A stretch of DNA of 36,809 bases, from contig MNXM01000183.1 in NCBI GenBank assembly GCA_001872605.1, positions 1-36,809 of the forward strand, given 5' to 3'. The notes beneath the pieces are model-generated. The model had not been told where the DNA came from. It did not search any database and saw only the letters and a program-made list of their open reading frames with translations. This document shows, in pieces, positions 1 through 8,300 of this stretch (positions are counted from its first letter, which is position 1; each line of letters starts with the position of its first letter). The translations under genes and the position numbers were made by a program. This stretch comes from Armatimonadetes bacterium CG2_30_59_28. Its GTDB lineage: Bacteria > Armatimonadota > Abditibacteriia > CG2-30-59-28.

Positions 1-7
1 TACCCTC

Positions 8-64
8 CTTTTCTCCCCTTTCAACCCGTGTTCGTGCCGAACACGGGTTGAAAGGGGAGAAAAG
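8..64. repeat. Perfect 27-bp inverted repeat with 3-base loop
   Basis: Positions 8-34 are the exact reverse complement of 38-64, with only TGC between them. The outer part is a pyrimidine run (CTTTTCTCCCC) opposite a purine run, and the inner part is CAACCCGTGTTCG and its complement. No T-tract follows on the plus strand. On the minus strand the purine/pyrimidine arms give a short T run inside the stem, so a terminator is possible. A palindromic mobile repeat or a processed RNA hairpin is equally possible. Confidence 0.8.
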
Positions 65-230
65 ATATCCTTTCTTGGCGCTCGGTAGTCCGTTGTGTGA
101 GCTACCGGACGCTGAAGCGATCCGGCGTCTAATGTCGAAGAATTTACGAAAGGATGCACTAGTCCCTGCCCCTCCCATACCCAACCAACGTCTTTGAGTT
201 GTCGAGTAGACATCCTAATCCCCTCTTGAT

Positions 231-326
231 TATACTCGTTAAGGTTGAGAATCCACGTTTTCTGCCGTAGGATAAAACTCCCGCTTTGTCTCCCGGTGAA
301 GCGAGTCTGCAACCTTAACAAGTATA
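231..326. repeat. Inverted-repeat element, family A (TATACTCGTTA), copy 1
   Basis: The left end TATACTCGTTAAGGTT (231-246) is matched at the right end by AACCTTAACAAGTATA (311-326), 15 of 16 bases complementary. The interior (256-290) carries a segment closely similar to the left inner arm of the copy at 16646-16822, including CCGTAGGATAAA and GCTTTGTC. This shared interior shows a dispersed element rather than a chance palindrome. It has no coding capacity, so if mobile it would need a transposase in trans, like a MITE. The mobility is inference. Confidence 0.75.
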
Positions 327-344
327 TGACCTCGTATATCCTTT

Positions 345-537
345 GGAATTGTATCATAAGCGAAGGCTCCGTTCCCGCGTGACGGTAGCCGCCCGGCGCT
401 CTGCCAGCAGTTTGCCGTTTCGTCGTGTCTCTTTTAGCCCGAAGGGCTCCCAACCAAGCCCTCCGGGCTGAGGTAACGGCGATAGTTCGTAAAACCGGCA
501 GGTCAATCAGCAAGTGAGAAGCTTATGATACAATTCC
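345..537. repeat. 193-bp element bounded by a 17-bp perfect inverted repeat (family C)
   Basis: GGAATTGTATCATAAGC (345-361) recurs exactly inverted at 521-537. The similarity extends imperfectly outward (GTATATCC-like on the left, GTATACGCT-like read inward from the right). The interior holds two small hairpins, AGCCC-GAA-GGGCT and AGCCC-TCC-GGGCT, near 435-470. There is no open frame of note. Only one copy is seen in this window, so its status as a dispersed element is inferred from the structure and from similar elements nearby. Confidence 0.65.
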
Positions 538-720
538 AGCGTATACCCTCAGAAACATTGACAACTGCGTTGCATTCCGGATAGCATGCAACCCGTCTTT
601 GCGTCATCAATGCCTCACTGGGAGCGTTCCGATGTCTCACTGCGCAAACCCCTGGTCGCCTCGGTTGTTCCTCAACGACGGCGGTAGTAACTTCATCCAC
701 CTGCCGGAGAATTTGGGGAA

Positions 721-890
721 CCGTTCAGTTGTCGACAGGAACGCCCCCAGTTTCATACTGGGGGATTCTTACAACCACGCTATTAGGGAAGGGATCCACC
801 TCCCGGTTTGGGGATGGCCACCCCCGCGGACTCAAAGAGTCCGAGAATCCCCCAGTGTGAAACCGGGGGGCTTTGCACTCAACTGAACGG
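721..890. repeat. 170-bp inverted-repeat element, family B (CCGTTCAG), copy 1
   Basis: The ends are CCGTTCAGTT (721-730) and AACTGAACGG (881-890), perfect inverted repeats. Inside, GTCGACAGGAACGC, CCCAGTTTCA, GTGTGAAAC and TTTGCACTCAACTGAACGG all recur, in reverse orientation, in the shorter element at 22518-22597. The interior includes a hairpin with CCCCCAG/CTGGGGG arms and GGACTC-AAA-GAGTCC at 828-842. Two copies with the same ends and subterminal sequence but different middle lengths support a dispersed non-coding element. Confidence 0.75.
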
Positions 891-996
891 ATACGAATTT
901 GGGAGTTGCAGATCTCCGTACCTACCTGACCCGCTGCGCCTGATTATCTACGGGGACGAGGCGGACGAGAGCGAATGACATATCGAACACGTCGAG

Positions 997-2244
997 GTGC
1001 CAGCAGTGCAATCACCATCCAGAAGCATCCCTCGCGTTGCCCCACGGGCTTACGACTACGTCAGGCAGGTGCTGGATTTCGGGTTTCGCAACGCCCACTC
1101 CGTCGGCATGACGGCCCGGCTGGAGCGTGAGTTCGCAGAACGATTTGGCCAGAAGTATGGCATCGCTCACTGCAATGGAACCGCAACGATGCAAAGCGCG
1201 CTGATGGCCGCGGGCGTGGGTGTGGGAGATGAGGTCATCGTCCCCAGCTTCACTGTGTTCTCCACACCCGCCGCGGTACTTCACTGTAACGCGGTGCCAA
1301 TCATCGTCGATGTCGATCCTGAAACGTGGACCATCAGCGTCGATGCAATCCGGGCGCACATCACTCCCCGCACGAAAGCAATCATCCCGGTCGCCATCTG
1401 CGGCCTGCCGGCGGACATGCACCCCATCATGGAACTGGCCGCTGCACATGATATTGTGGTCATGGAGGACAACGCTCAGTGCATTCTCGGCCACTACAAG
1501 GGGCGCGTGGCCGGTTCCATCGGTCATTTCGCCAGCTTCAGTTTCCAGTCATCCAAGACTATCACCTGTGGCGATGGCGGCATCCTGGTCTGTTCCGACG
1601 ACGAATTGGCCCTGGCCGCGAGGAAGGCCGCGACGATCGGGTTCAAAGACCTCACACTGAAACCGGGCGACAACGTCGTCTCCGAGCAGCTGCGCTGTCA
1701 CCCCGACTACCAGCGGCACGACAGCTTCGGATGGAACCAGCGGCTCCCCGAGATCGCCGCGGCCGTGGCGCTGGCGGAACTGGAACGCGTGGATGAACTG
1801 GCGGAGATGCGGACCTACGCCGCGTCCGCATTCGACCGCGTGGTGAACGAGTGCGACTGGATGATCGCGCAAAAAACGCCGGAGGGATACGTGAACGCAT
1901 ACTGGACCTACACGGCGCGAATTGCGAGAGAGGACATCGTGTGGGCGGACGTGCGTGCCGCGTTCGTCGAGCGCGGCGGAGATGGATTCTACGGTTCCTA
2001 CCAACCGGCTCACCTCGAGCCTTTCTTCGCGAAGCTAAACCGCGCGGTGGACGAGAACCCCGAGCGTTTTCCTCACTTCGCCGAACGGTTGCCGCGGTAC
2101 GAAAGTGGATCATGCCCGGTCTGGGAGGGTATTCAGCCGCGCAGCGTCATGCTGAAGACCAACTACTTCAACACGCGGGACGCCGACCGTCAGGCGGAGA
2201 TCCTGGCGGAGACCCTCGCCCTTTTCGCTGCGGAAACAGCCTAA
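997..2244 (+). CDS. DegT/DnrJ/EryC1/StrS-family aminotransferase
   Basis: A PLP-dependent sugar-aminotransferase-type protein of 415 aa. The family usually transfers an amino group to a keto-sugar nucleotide; some members are dehydratases. The motif SFQSSKTIT at about 183-190 contains the likely PLP Schiff-base lysine K187, followed by GDGG. The EDNAQ motif near 157-161 supplies the aspartate that contacts the pyridine ring. The GNGTATM-like region ([11 protein letters not shown], 59-69) and the DEVIVPSFT strand are typical of the fold. Lysine present argues for transaminase over dehydratase. The start is a GTG at 997 with no strong ribosome site. The last five or so codons overlap an antisense IS66 remnant, so the native C-terminus may have been replaced. 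No nucleotide-sugar gene lies beside it, so the substrate cannot be named. Confidence 0.88.
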   Translation: MPAVQSPSRSIPRVAPRAYDYVRQVLDFGFRNAHSVGMTARLEREFAERFGQKYGIAHCNGTATMQSALMAAGVGVGDEVIVPSFTVFSTPAAVLHCNAVPIIVDVDPETWTISVDAIRAHITPRTKAIIPVAICGLPADMHPIMELAAAHDIVVMEDNAQCILGHYKGRVAGSIGHFASFSFQSSKTITCGDGGILVCSDDELALAARKAATIGFKDLTLKPGDNVVSEQLRCHPDYQRHDSFGWNQRLPEIAAAVALAELERVDELAEMRTYAASAFDRVVNECDWMIAQKTPEGYVNAYWTYTARIAREDIVWADVRAAFVERGGDGFYGSYQPAHLEPFFAKLNRAVDENPERFPHFAERLPRYESGSCPVWEGIQPRSVMLKTNYFNTRDADRQAEILAETLALFAAETA

Positions 2245-2514
2245 CACCTTCTGCTTCACCTTGAGCATGCGGATGTCCCGTTCCGCTTGGTTATTGTCGA
2301 ACTCCGAGTTCGCGTCGAACGGCGCCTTGCAATCGCGCATGAACGCCAGCGTTTCGCCTTTGTGCGTCTGCAAGCGATCCAGCAGATTCTTCGCGGGGCT
2401 TTTCGGACTCTGCGAGTTCGCGCTTCACCCGGCCGCGTTTTCTGGGTGTCGGCGCGCCCAGGGTTGCTGGTACTGCTCTTCGATGAACTGCAGTTCGCGT
2501 AGGTGATGTGCCCG
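2230..2514 (-). mobile_element. IS66-family transposase remnant (C-terminal part)
   Basis: On the minus strand one frame reads RAHHLRELQFIEEQYQQ (2514 downwards), then crosses an in-frame TGA at 2427-2425, then continues [17 protein letters not shown] and [18 protein letters not shown]. The HLREL...F...Q segment and the [12 protein letters not shown](L/M)K.KQK...GCFRS block are hallmarks of the IS66 DDE transposase, the second block holding the final acidic residue. N-terminal domains, the accessory proteins and IS ends are absent, so it is a dead fragment. It lies exactly between the end of the aminotransferase and a fucosidase fragment. Its GCFRSE codons are antisense to the last codons of the aminotransferase. 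Confidence 0.85.
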
Positions 2515-2656
2515 CGAGTTGATTGAGAACTACGGACCGCTGGAAGTCCTGTGGTTCGACATCGGGGACTCCCAAGTGTGGGCGCCGGAATACAAGTCCT
2601 ATGGCGATGAGCTTTACAACCACGTCAAGTCCCTGCAGCCCTCGGGGTGTAAGTAA
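2513..2656 (+). pseudogene. Alpha-L-fucosidase (GH29-like) fragment
   Basis: The plus frame from 2513 reads RELIENYGPLEVLWFDIGDS and later DELYNHVKSLQPS before a stop at 2654-2656. The pattern 'L..YGP...WFDI...ELYN.VKSLQP' matches the strand carrying the catalytic aspartate nucleophile in GH29 alpha-L-fucosidases (the D of WFD). Only about 47 codons survive. The 5' side is cut off by the IS66 remnant at about 2513, and the 3' side loses similarity after QPS. It has no start codon and cannot make an enzyme. The assignment rests on motif recognition alone. Confidence 0.75.
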
Positions 2657-2797
2657 GATTTGTGATGTGTGGTGGTAATCAGCCCCCCGGGGGCCGGGCA
2701 GGCGTAAACGAGAGGTTGGGGAAACCTACGCGAGTGAAAGGGGGTTGTTGCATGAACTCACTCAGGAGCGACGAACCGCGAACTCCGTTACACAATC
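2657..2797. other. Non-coding stretch between decayed gene pieces
   Basis: No frame gives a plausible protein. The sequence has self-complementary patches (CCCCCCGGGGG near 2684, GAGAGGTTGGGGAAACCT near 2710) that make it look structured. The 5' end of a group II intron or another retroelement is one possibility, because GTGTGG occurs at 2665-2670 and the stretch interrupts a gene. I could not identify a domain V or a reverse transcriptase, so this stays unassigned. Confidence 0.3.
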
Positions 2798-3090
2798 ACT
2801 GTCGGGTTTCAGATTGTAGACGCCTATGGTTCCGGCTGGGGTGGATTCTCACAAATCTGACTTACACCCGGAAAGAGCACAGACCTTGACGGTATGGGTG
2901 TCCGACGATCAGAAGAACTGGAAAGCGGTTGGAAGTTTGAAGAGCGACCAAGGTGGAACCCGAATGGATGATTGAGTTGGACGATCAAGAAATGAAAGGA
3001 CAGTTCGTCAAGATTGGGCTGCAGGCGGACGCTGAGTACCTGCACCTCAACAAGGTGCGGATTTACGGAGATTATAGCCTCCCGACGTGA
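2798..3090 (+). pseudogene. Frameshifted discoidin (F5/8 type C)-like domain remnant
   Basis: Three plus-strand frames read in succession. 2798-2860 gives VDAYGSGWGGFSQI then a stop. 2850-2975 gives LTVWVSDDQKNWKAVGSLKSD then a stop. 2965-3090 gives WMIELDDQEMKGQFVKIGLQ and YLHLNKVRIYG, ending in TGA at 3088-3090. The 'VWVSDD.KNW..VG' strand and the closing 'G.FVKIGL....YLHLNKVRIYG' strand are typical of F5/8C carbohydrate-binding domains. It probably was the C-terminal domain of the fucosidase or of another exported enzyme. At least two frame changes make it a pseudogene, possibly one decayed gene with the fragment at 2513-2656. Confidence 0.6.
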
Positions 3091-3138
3091 TAGACTGGTC
3101 CCTACGTGTAGTCAGTAATTACAAGGAGTGGAAGGCAG

Positions 3139-5319
3139 ATGAGAGCAACTCGGACCGGTATAGTTCTTCTGGCGATTCTCCTGGCGGCTGCCCAGACAGT
3201 CCAGGCCGGTCGGGTGGCTGTGGAGGTCACGGCTTCGGGTGAGCAGTTCCTCGTAGTCAACACCAGCGACAAGCCTGTGACTCCGCGGCTGATTGTCCGC
3301 GGATGGACAGACCGAGATGGATTTCCTCCCCGGCACGCGTCCGGGCTTCGGATGGACGGAGTTCCCGTCCTGCCCGCGCGGATGCTCACGGGCGCGACTT
3401 GGATTCTTGAGCCAGACGGTTCGGCAAGATGGGGCTACCGCACCGGCACATGGAGCCGGGCGGAGGGAGCGCCGCCCGACCCGCGCCTCTGGGTCTTCGA
3501 CCCCGACAAGATGTCACTGGACCACTGGCCGCCACTCCCAAACTATGGAGGCGCAATGTTGTGGGTCGCCAGCGGTGGCGCGCCGCGCGCCTGGTCGTGC
3601 CGGATCGAGTTCCCCGCCAATCCCCTTGTGAAGCGATTCTGCATCGCAGGGAACTACGAGCAATGCAGCAGTGGGAAGAACGCCACTGCGGTGGCTCGCG
3701 TCTTCGCCGATCCGGAGATGAAATCCCTCGTCGCTGAAAGGGCCGTCGACTCTGCCACGGGCCGCATCGAGTTCGTCGGGACGCCTGCATTGCCCAATCT
3801 CTTCTACCTCCAGATCACGGCCAAGGACATCCATACTCGCAACCCCATCGGCTTGTACTGGGTCGACTTATGGGCAGAACTGGACGCCGTTGGCCTGCCA
3901 CGGTTGACGCTCCAGCCGGGTGTCAACGCCCTCACCGCCGAGGACGCGGAGGACAGTTCGCATCGGTGGCGAATCCTGCTGGAAGACAAAGCCATCCGCG
4001 ATAATCCACCACGGCCCAAGCCTGAGCCACTGCCGGATTTCGTGAAGAACCACCGCTCCCGCTTCCGTGACAGACCAGCCCCCGCACAGAAACTGGCCAC
4101 CCCGGCCGGGGTATTTCCGCTCGGGTTCTATGACGGGCTCCCCCCGGGCCATCTCGATTTCGGCGTGGATGACATGGTGGACATGAACTGCAACGTCGTC
4201 CACGGCAGCAACATGGGCCCCGACAATCTGGGGGCTGTCCTCGATCTACTGGAGCGGGCGGGGCTGAAGTTGATCTATCAGGGCGGCGGCAGCGGCGCGC
4301 TCTACTACCAGCACAAGGGCTATTTTGGCAATGACGTGAAGCAGGAGGTGGAATTCAACGAAGCGAACTTCAAACCCTCGGCGCGGAAGCAGGTTCCGTT
4401 GTACAGGAATCGGCCAGGGCTTTTGGGCTGGAGCATCGCCGAGGAGGTGCCGCCCGATGTTCCGGAGCGCATGACTTCCTACTATGCACTGATGCGCGAG
4501 CTGGACCCGACGCACGCGCCGGTGTTCCTGCACAACAACTTTCAGGCAGCCAAGAATGACTTGGAACGCAACTACCCCGCGGCCATCACCCATGACCAGT
4601 ATGCGTTTTCTCTTGACCCACGGACGACCGGCCCCACGAATCTCTCCCAAAGCGTGGGAGCAGTCCTCGGCACCACGAGAGTGTACCGGGAGCTCTGCGA
4701 TGCCCACGACGTCCCCTTCTGGTTCATGGGTCAATGCTTTGCGGAGCCGAGCAGTGAAGGTTACTCCGGCCCGCCCTACGGTCTGTCAGGCGGCGCGAGA
4801 CGTCTTTCCCCTGCGGTCATCCGCATGCAGGGATGGGCGGCCATTGCCGAGGGTGCGCGGGGCGTCTTCTTCTTCCTGTATCAAGGCGATGGTTGCTGTC
4901 GTGACCGGTACTGGCGACAGACGGAGCAGTGGCACGGCGTGCAGACACTCTTTGGCGAGGTGACGCGTTTGACTCCCCTCTTGTTACGACTGAAGCGCGA
5001 CGATGGCAGGGACGTATCGGTCAAAGCGAAAGACTCGGACGCGCCGCTGGTCATTCGCGTCTTCACTCGTCGCGACCAGCCGGCGACCGCCACCAAAGGT
5101 CTGTATGCAATAGTGCTGAACAGAAGCGATACCGTGCGGGCGCCGCTGGCACTGGACGGTGAGATCGTGCAGCAGGCGGAGACCGTTTGGGACGTAAAGC
5201 GCGGCAAAGCAGCGGCGGACACCATCCTCGATCCCGGCGAAGGGACGCTGCTGTGGATCGGCAGCAAGGACCAGGTGGTTGCCGACCGAACGCTGCTTGA
5301 GACAGTTCGAGGAAAGTAG
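3139..5319 (+). CDS. Exported glycosidase-like protein, TIM-barrel type
   Basis: A 726-aa protein with a clear N-terminal signal peptide (hydrophobic VLLAILLAAAQTVQA, cleavage likely after A23), so it acts outside the cytoplasm. The first 300 residues are beta-rich and may be an accessory or carbohydrate-binding domain. Residues from about 315 look like a (beta/alpha)8 barrel: FPLGFYDG, then MVDMNCNVVHGSN, LKLIYQGGGSG, LLGWSIAEEVP (E435/E436) and ARGVFFFLYQGDG. In clan A glycosidases an acid/base glutamate sits at the end of such a 'GW.I.(D/N)E' strand, so E435 or E436 is a candidate. I cannot name a GH family. The start has AAGGAG at 3123-3128 upstream of the ATG. It heads a set of three exported proteins on one strand. 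Confidence 0.7.
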   Translation: MRATRTGIVLLAILLAAAQTVQAGRVAVEVTASGEQFLVVNTSDKPVTPRLIVRGWTDRDGFPPRHASGLRMDGVPVLPARMLTGATWILEPDGSARWGYRTGTWSRAEGAPPDPRLWVFDPDKMSLDHWPPLPNYGGAMLWVASGGAPRAWSCRIEFPANPLVKRFCIAGNYEQCSSGKNATAVARVFADPEMKSLVAERAVDSATGRIEFVGTPALPNLFYLQITAKDIHTRNPIGLYWVDLWAELDAVGLPRLTLQPGVNALTAEDAEDSSHRWRILLEDKAIRDNPPRPKPEPLPDFVKNHRSRFRDRPAPAQKLATPAGVFPLGFYDGLPPGHLDFGVDDMVDMNCNVVHGSNMGPDNLGAVLDLLERAGLKLIYQGGGSGALYYQHKGYFGNDVKQEVEFNEANFKPSARKQVPLYRNRPGLLGWSIAEEVPPDVPERMTSYYALMRELDPTHAPVFLHNNFQAAKNDLERNYPAAITHDQYAFSLDPRTTGPTNLSQSVGAVLGTTRVYRELCDAHDVPFWFMGQCFAEPSSEGYSGPPYGLSGGARRLSPAVIRMQGWAAIAEGARGVFFFLYQGDGCCRDRYWRQTEQWHGVQTLFGEVTRLTPLLLRLKRDDGRDVSVKAKDSDAPLVIRVFTRRDQPATATKGLYAIVLNRSDTVRAPLALDGEIVQQAETVWDVKRGKAAADTILDPGEGTLLWIGSKDQVVADRTLLETVRGK

Positions 5320-5329
5320 GAACTCAATA

Positions 5330-5367
5330 TATACTCGTTACGGATGAAAACACCCGTAACGAGTATA
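5330..5367. repeat. Minimal family A palindrome (TATACTCGTTA), copy 2
   Basis: TATACTCGTTACGG (5330-5343) is perfectly inverted at 5354-5367, around a 10-base centre. The outer 11 bases are identical to the ends of the elements at 231-326 and 16646-16822, so this looks like the two ends fused with no interior. It lies in the 65-bp gap between two exported-enzyme genes, and its right end touches the AGGAAAGG ribosome site (5367-5374) of the next gene. Folding could therefore affect translation of that gene or mRNA stability. Confidence 0.8.
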
Positions 5368-5384
5368 GGAAAGGAACAGACGAA

Positions 5385-8300
5385 ATGCTCGACCGGATGA
5401 CAGTGGTATGGACGGCAGCGATCCTGACCCTCACGCGCTTTGGAGCACAGGCCTCGGGAGAGGGGGACCTGCTGGAGGCAATGAAGAGGTTGAAAGTGCC
5501 GTACATCGCTCACTATCACTGGCAAGGGTCCGCGCTGCCCGCAGACCTTCAGGAGGAGTATCTTCAGGACTACCTCCAGATGGGTTTCACCGGCATCCAG
5601 AAAGAGGGGGTGGACGGCGGGCGAGTCTTCCGCAAACGTGGGCTGCACGGGTTCATGTGGCAGACGTACTGGGGGCACCCCGATCTGGAGATGTTCATCG
5701 GTCCCGACGGCAACGTGATGCAGAACGTCGATGGTGGCGGGAGCTGGCTGTATGGCAACTTCTCCTCGGAGAAGAACATGGACGCGGGCGCGAACGCCAT
5801 CATGCAGTTCCTCAAGGAGAACGAAGACGCGGTCTTCGAGCTGGGCGGCTACAAGATCGCGAACTCCTGGGATGAGACCGGGCTGCAAGCTTGCTATCGC
5901 CACAACTCCTGCTCACCGCACTCGACCAGCGCCTTCCGCCAGTGGCTCGAACGGGAAAACAAGACCGTCACTGCGATGAACCAGGCGTGGGGGTCGTCCT
6001 TCAAGTCCTGGGAGGAGATCAACATCCCAAAAGACAACGAGATCTTCGATGTCAACCCCTTTCTCTGGAAGGCGTACAAGGACTTCAAAGGATGGGAGCT
6101 TCCGAACTACTTCCACCAGATTCAGAAGCGCGTCGAGTCCAAAGGTATCCCCTTCCGGTATCCCATTTTCGCTCATGCTTTCATGACATGGCCCAACATT
6201 AACTCCTGGCTGGGGTTGAATGCCTATCAGGTCGCCCAGACTTCGCCGGTGCTCATCAACGAGCACTTCCAGCCCGATTTCCCCGTCACTTCGGTAGCCT
6301 TCGCATGGACCGACCGCCTGAGCCGCGAGTACCAGCGGCCCGTGCTGGACTACGCATGGTTCCTGACATCGCTCCACAGTTCACCCACCCCGCGCCAGAT
6401 CGAGCGCGCATTCGGTCGGTCGCTCATGCACACGACTCACGGCTATCTCATGTGGGTGTATCTCCAGACGCTATGGCGCACGCAGCCGGAGATGCGTGGC
6501 GCCGTCGCCTTCTGGCACCATTTCTTCCAGGACCACTGGGGGTTCCTCAAAGAAGCTGAACCCCTCCGTCCGCAGATTGCCGTCCTGTTCCCCGGATACG
6601 CAGGTTACTTCTACAAGCTGTGGGATTACCCCAAGCAGGACTACTGCTGGGGCGCACAGGCGCTCATCGAGGCGCAGTATCCGTTCACCGTCGTTCAGGA
6701 GGAGGAAGTCGAGAAGGGCATCCTCAATAACTACAAGGCGCTCGTGGTCTTCTCTGCAGAACGCACGTCGGCGAAGGTTCTGGAAGAGATCGGCACGTTC
6801 ATCGACAACGGCGGCTGTGTCTTCGCCGACGGCGACTCGCTGGCGCGCTCCATCGACGGCAAGCCCACGAACTTCCTGCAACGCCGCTTCGGTGTGGAGG
6901 TCACCCACAAGGCACACGCGCCGTTCATGCCCACGTACCAGAGCAAGGAAGAGCAGCGCTGGGCCGAGAGCCTCAGTCTGGAGAAGAAGGTCCCACTGCC
7001 CGCCAGCAATTCGCTTGGCTGCGCGCTGACGGAACTGCCTGACACCGGAGCGCTGATTGATGTGGACGCGTCCATCGACACCTCAGGCAGGACGCGCACA
7101 TGGCACGATATCGTCACCGGCCGCGCAACGGGTGGCAAGGTTCTGGCCACCTACCAGGGACGCGCCGTCGGGGTCGAGACCGAACGAACGGTCTGGTGGG
7201 GCACGCGGCCCGGGATGGACATGGAGGCCACCTTCGACCGAAAGGAGTTGCAGTACTGGGGGGAACCCGTTCCCGCTCATTCTAACTCCGATGCAGGAGC
7301 TATGGGGCGCGCCGCGTACCGGAGCATGATTGCTCAGGTGGCAGAGAAGGCGGGGATCGCACGTCCCATAACCGTGCTCCTTGCTGACAGGACGATAGCT
7401 CCCTTCCTGGAAGTCGGCGCCAAAACCAGCCCCAATGGTCGTGAGGCGATGGTGTTCCTCATCAACCACGAACCACGGCCCTTCGAGGGTCAGGTGATCC
7501 TGAGCTCCTCGACCTTCCCCAAAGGGGCGGGAATCTGGAACCTGCGTACTCTTGAACGGATCAAATCGCCCGAGTGGGGCCGCTTCGTCTTTGCGCTCGA
7601 ACCGGGAGAGTTGGGCATTCTGTACCTGTCCTCAGACGCGACACAAGGCAGCAAGGTGTTGCGCCACCAACGTGAGCTCCTGCGCAAGGACCTGCGTCCC
7701 AAGCCGTTCACCTACGGGCCGCGAACGATCGCTGAGCCGCCATTGCCGCAAGTCGTCCAGCGCTGCACTCCAACGATGAAGAAGGCACAAGGCGCCGGGG
7801 CCCCCCTCGTCGAAATCGCCCTCACGGTCATCAATCCCGACCCCGCTGAGCGCGCGGACGAACCGGTGGCGCTGCCAGTTTCTGCCGTCCCGAGCCTTTA
7901 CACGCTGTCCGGTGTGAAGTCGGTCAGTCTGGCGGACGGGACACCCGCCCAATGGGACGACCTCGATGGGTCCGGTGGTTTCAGCGCCGGCGATGAGATT
8001 GCGTGGCAGCAAACGCTGAAGCCTGGAGCGAACAATGTGACATTGCTTCTTTCCTCTGCCCCAATCCAGGCAGGCACTCCACCAATCATCGCGCGTGCGG
8101 CCGAGAACGAAATGACGGTCACGGAAGGAGGCAAGACTCTCTTCCGCGTTCGGGGAGCGGGGAGAGAAGGGGGTTGGGACTTGCGCCGCGGCATCAGTCT
8201 GCGCGACGGCAGGCCCCTCGAAGGTGGTTCGTTGCACGGCGGTCCCATCTTCCTGCGCGCCATGCAGGCGAAGGCAATAGATGTTCAATACAAGCTCGTC

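Larger units (their letters stand above)
1..996. other. Gene-free region rich in inverted repeats
   Basis: I see no convincing gene here. The short open frames cross inverted-repeat elements and show no recognisable motif or ribosome site. The region holds a perfect hairpin (8-64) and three element-like inverted repeats (231-326, 345-537, 721-890). Between 80 and 230 there are small stem possibilities, such as CGGTAG pairing with CTACCG and GACGC pairing with GCGTC, so a structured RNA is conceivable, but I could not match a known family. At 917-969 a short plus-strand reading contains DPLRLIIYGDEADESE and then a stop; it could be the tail of a lost gene. What is seen is repeats; the RNA idea is inference. 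Confidence 0.6.

Noticed and set aside
599-886. A 95-codon plus-strand frame in the gene-free region
   Set aside because: It runs through the family B inverted-repeat element and its product has no family resemblance.
2425-2427. In-frame TGA in the IS66 reading as selenocysteine
   Set aside because: The transposase family has no selenoproteins and the copy is truncated on both sides; it is a nonsense mutation.
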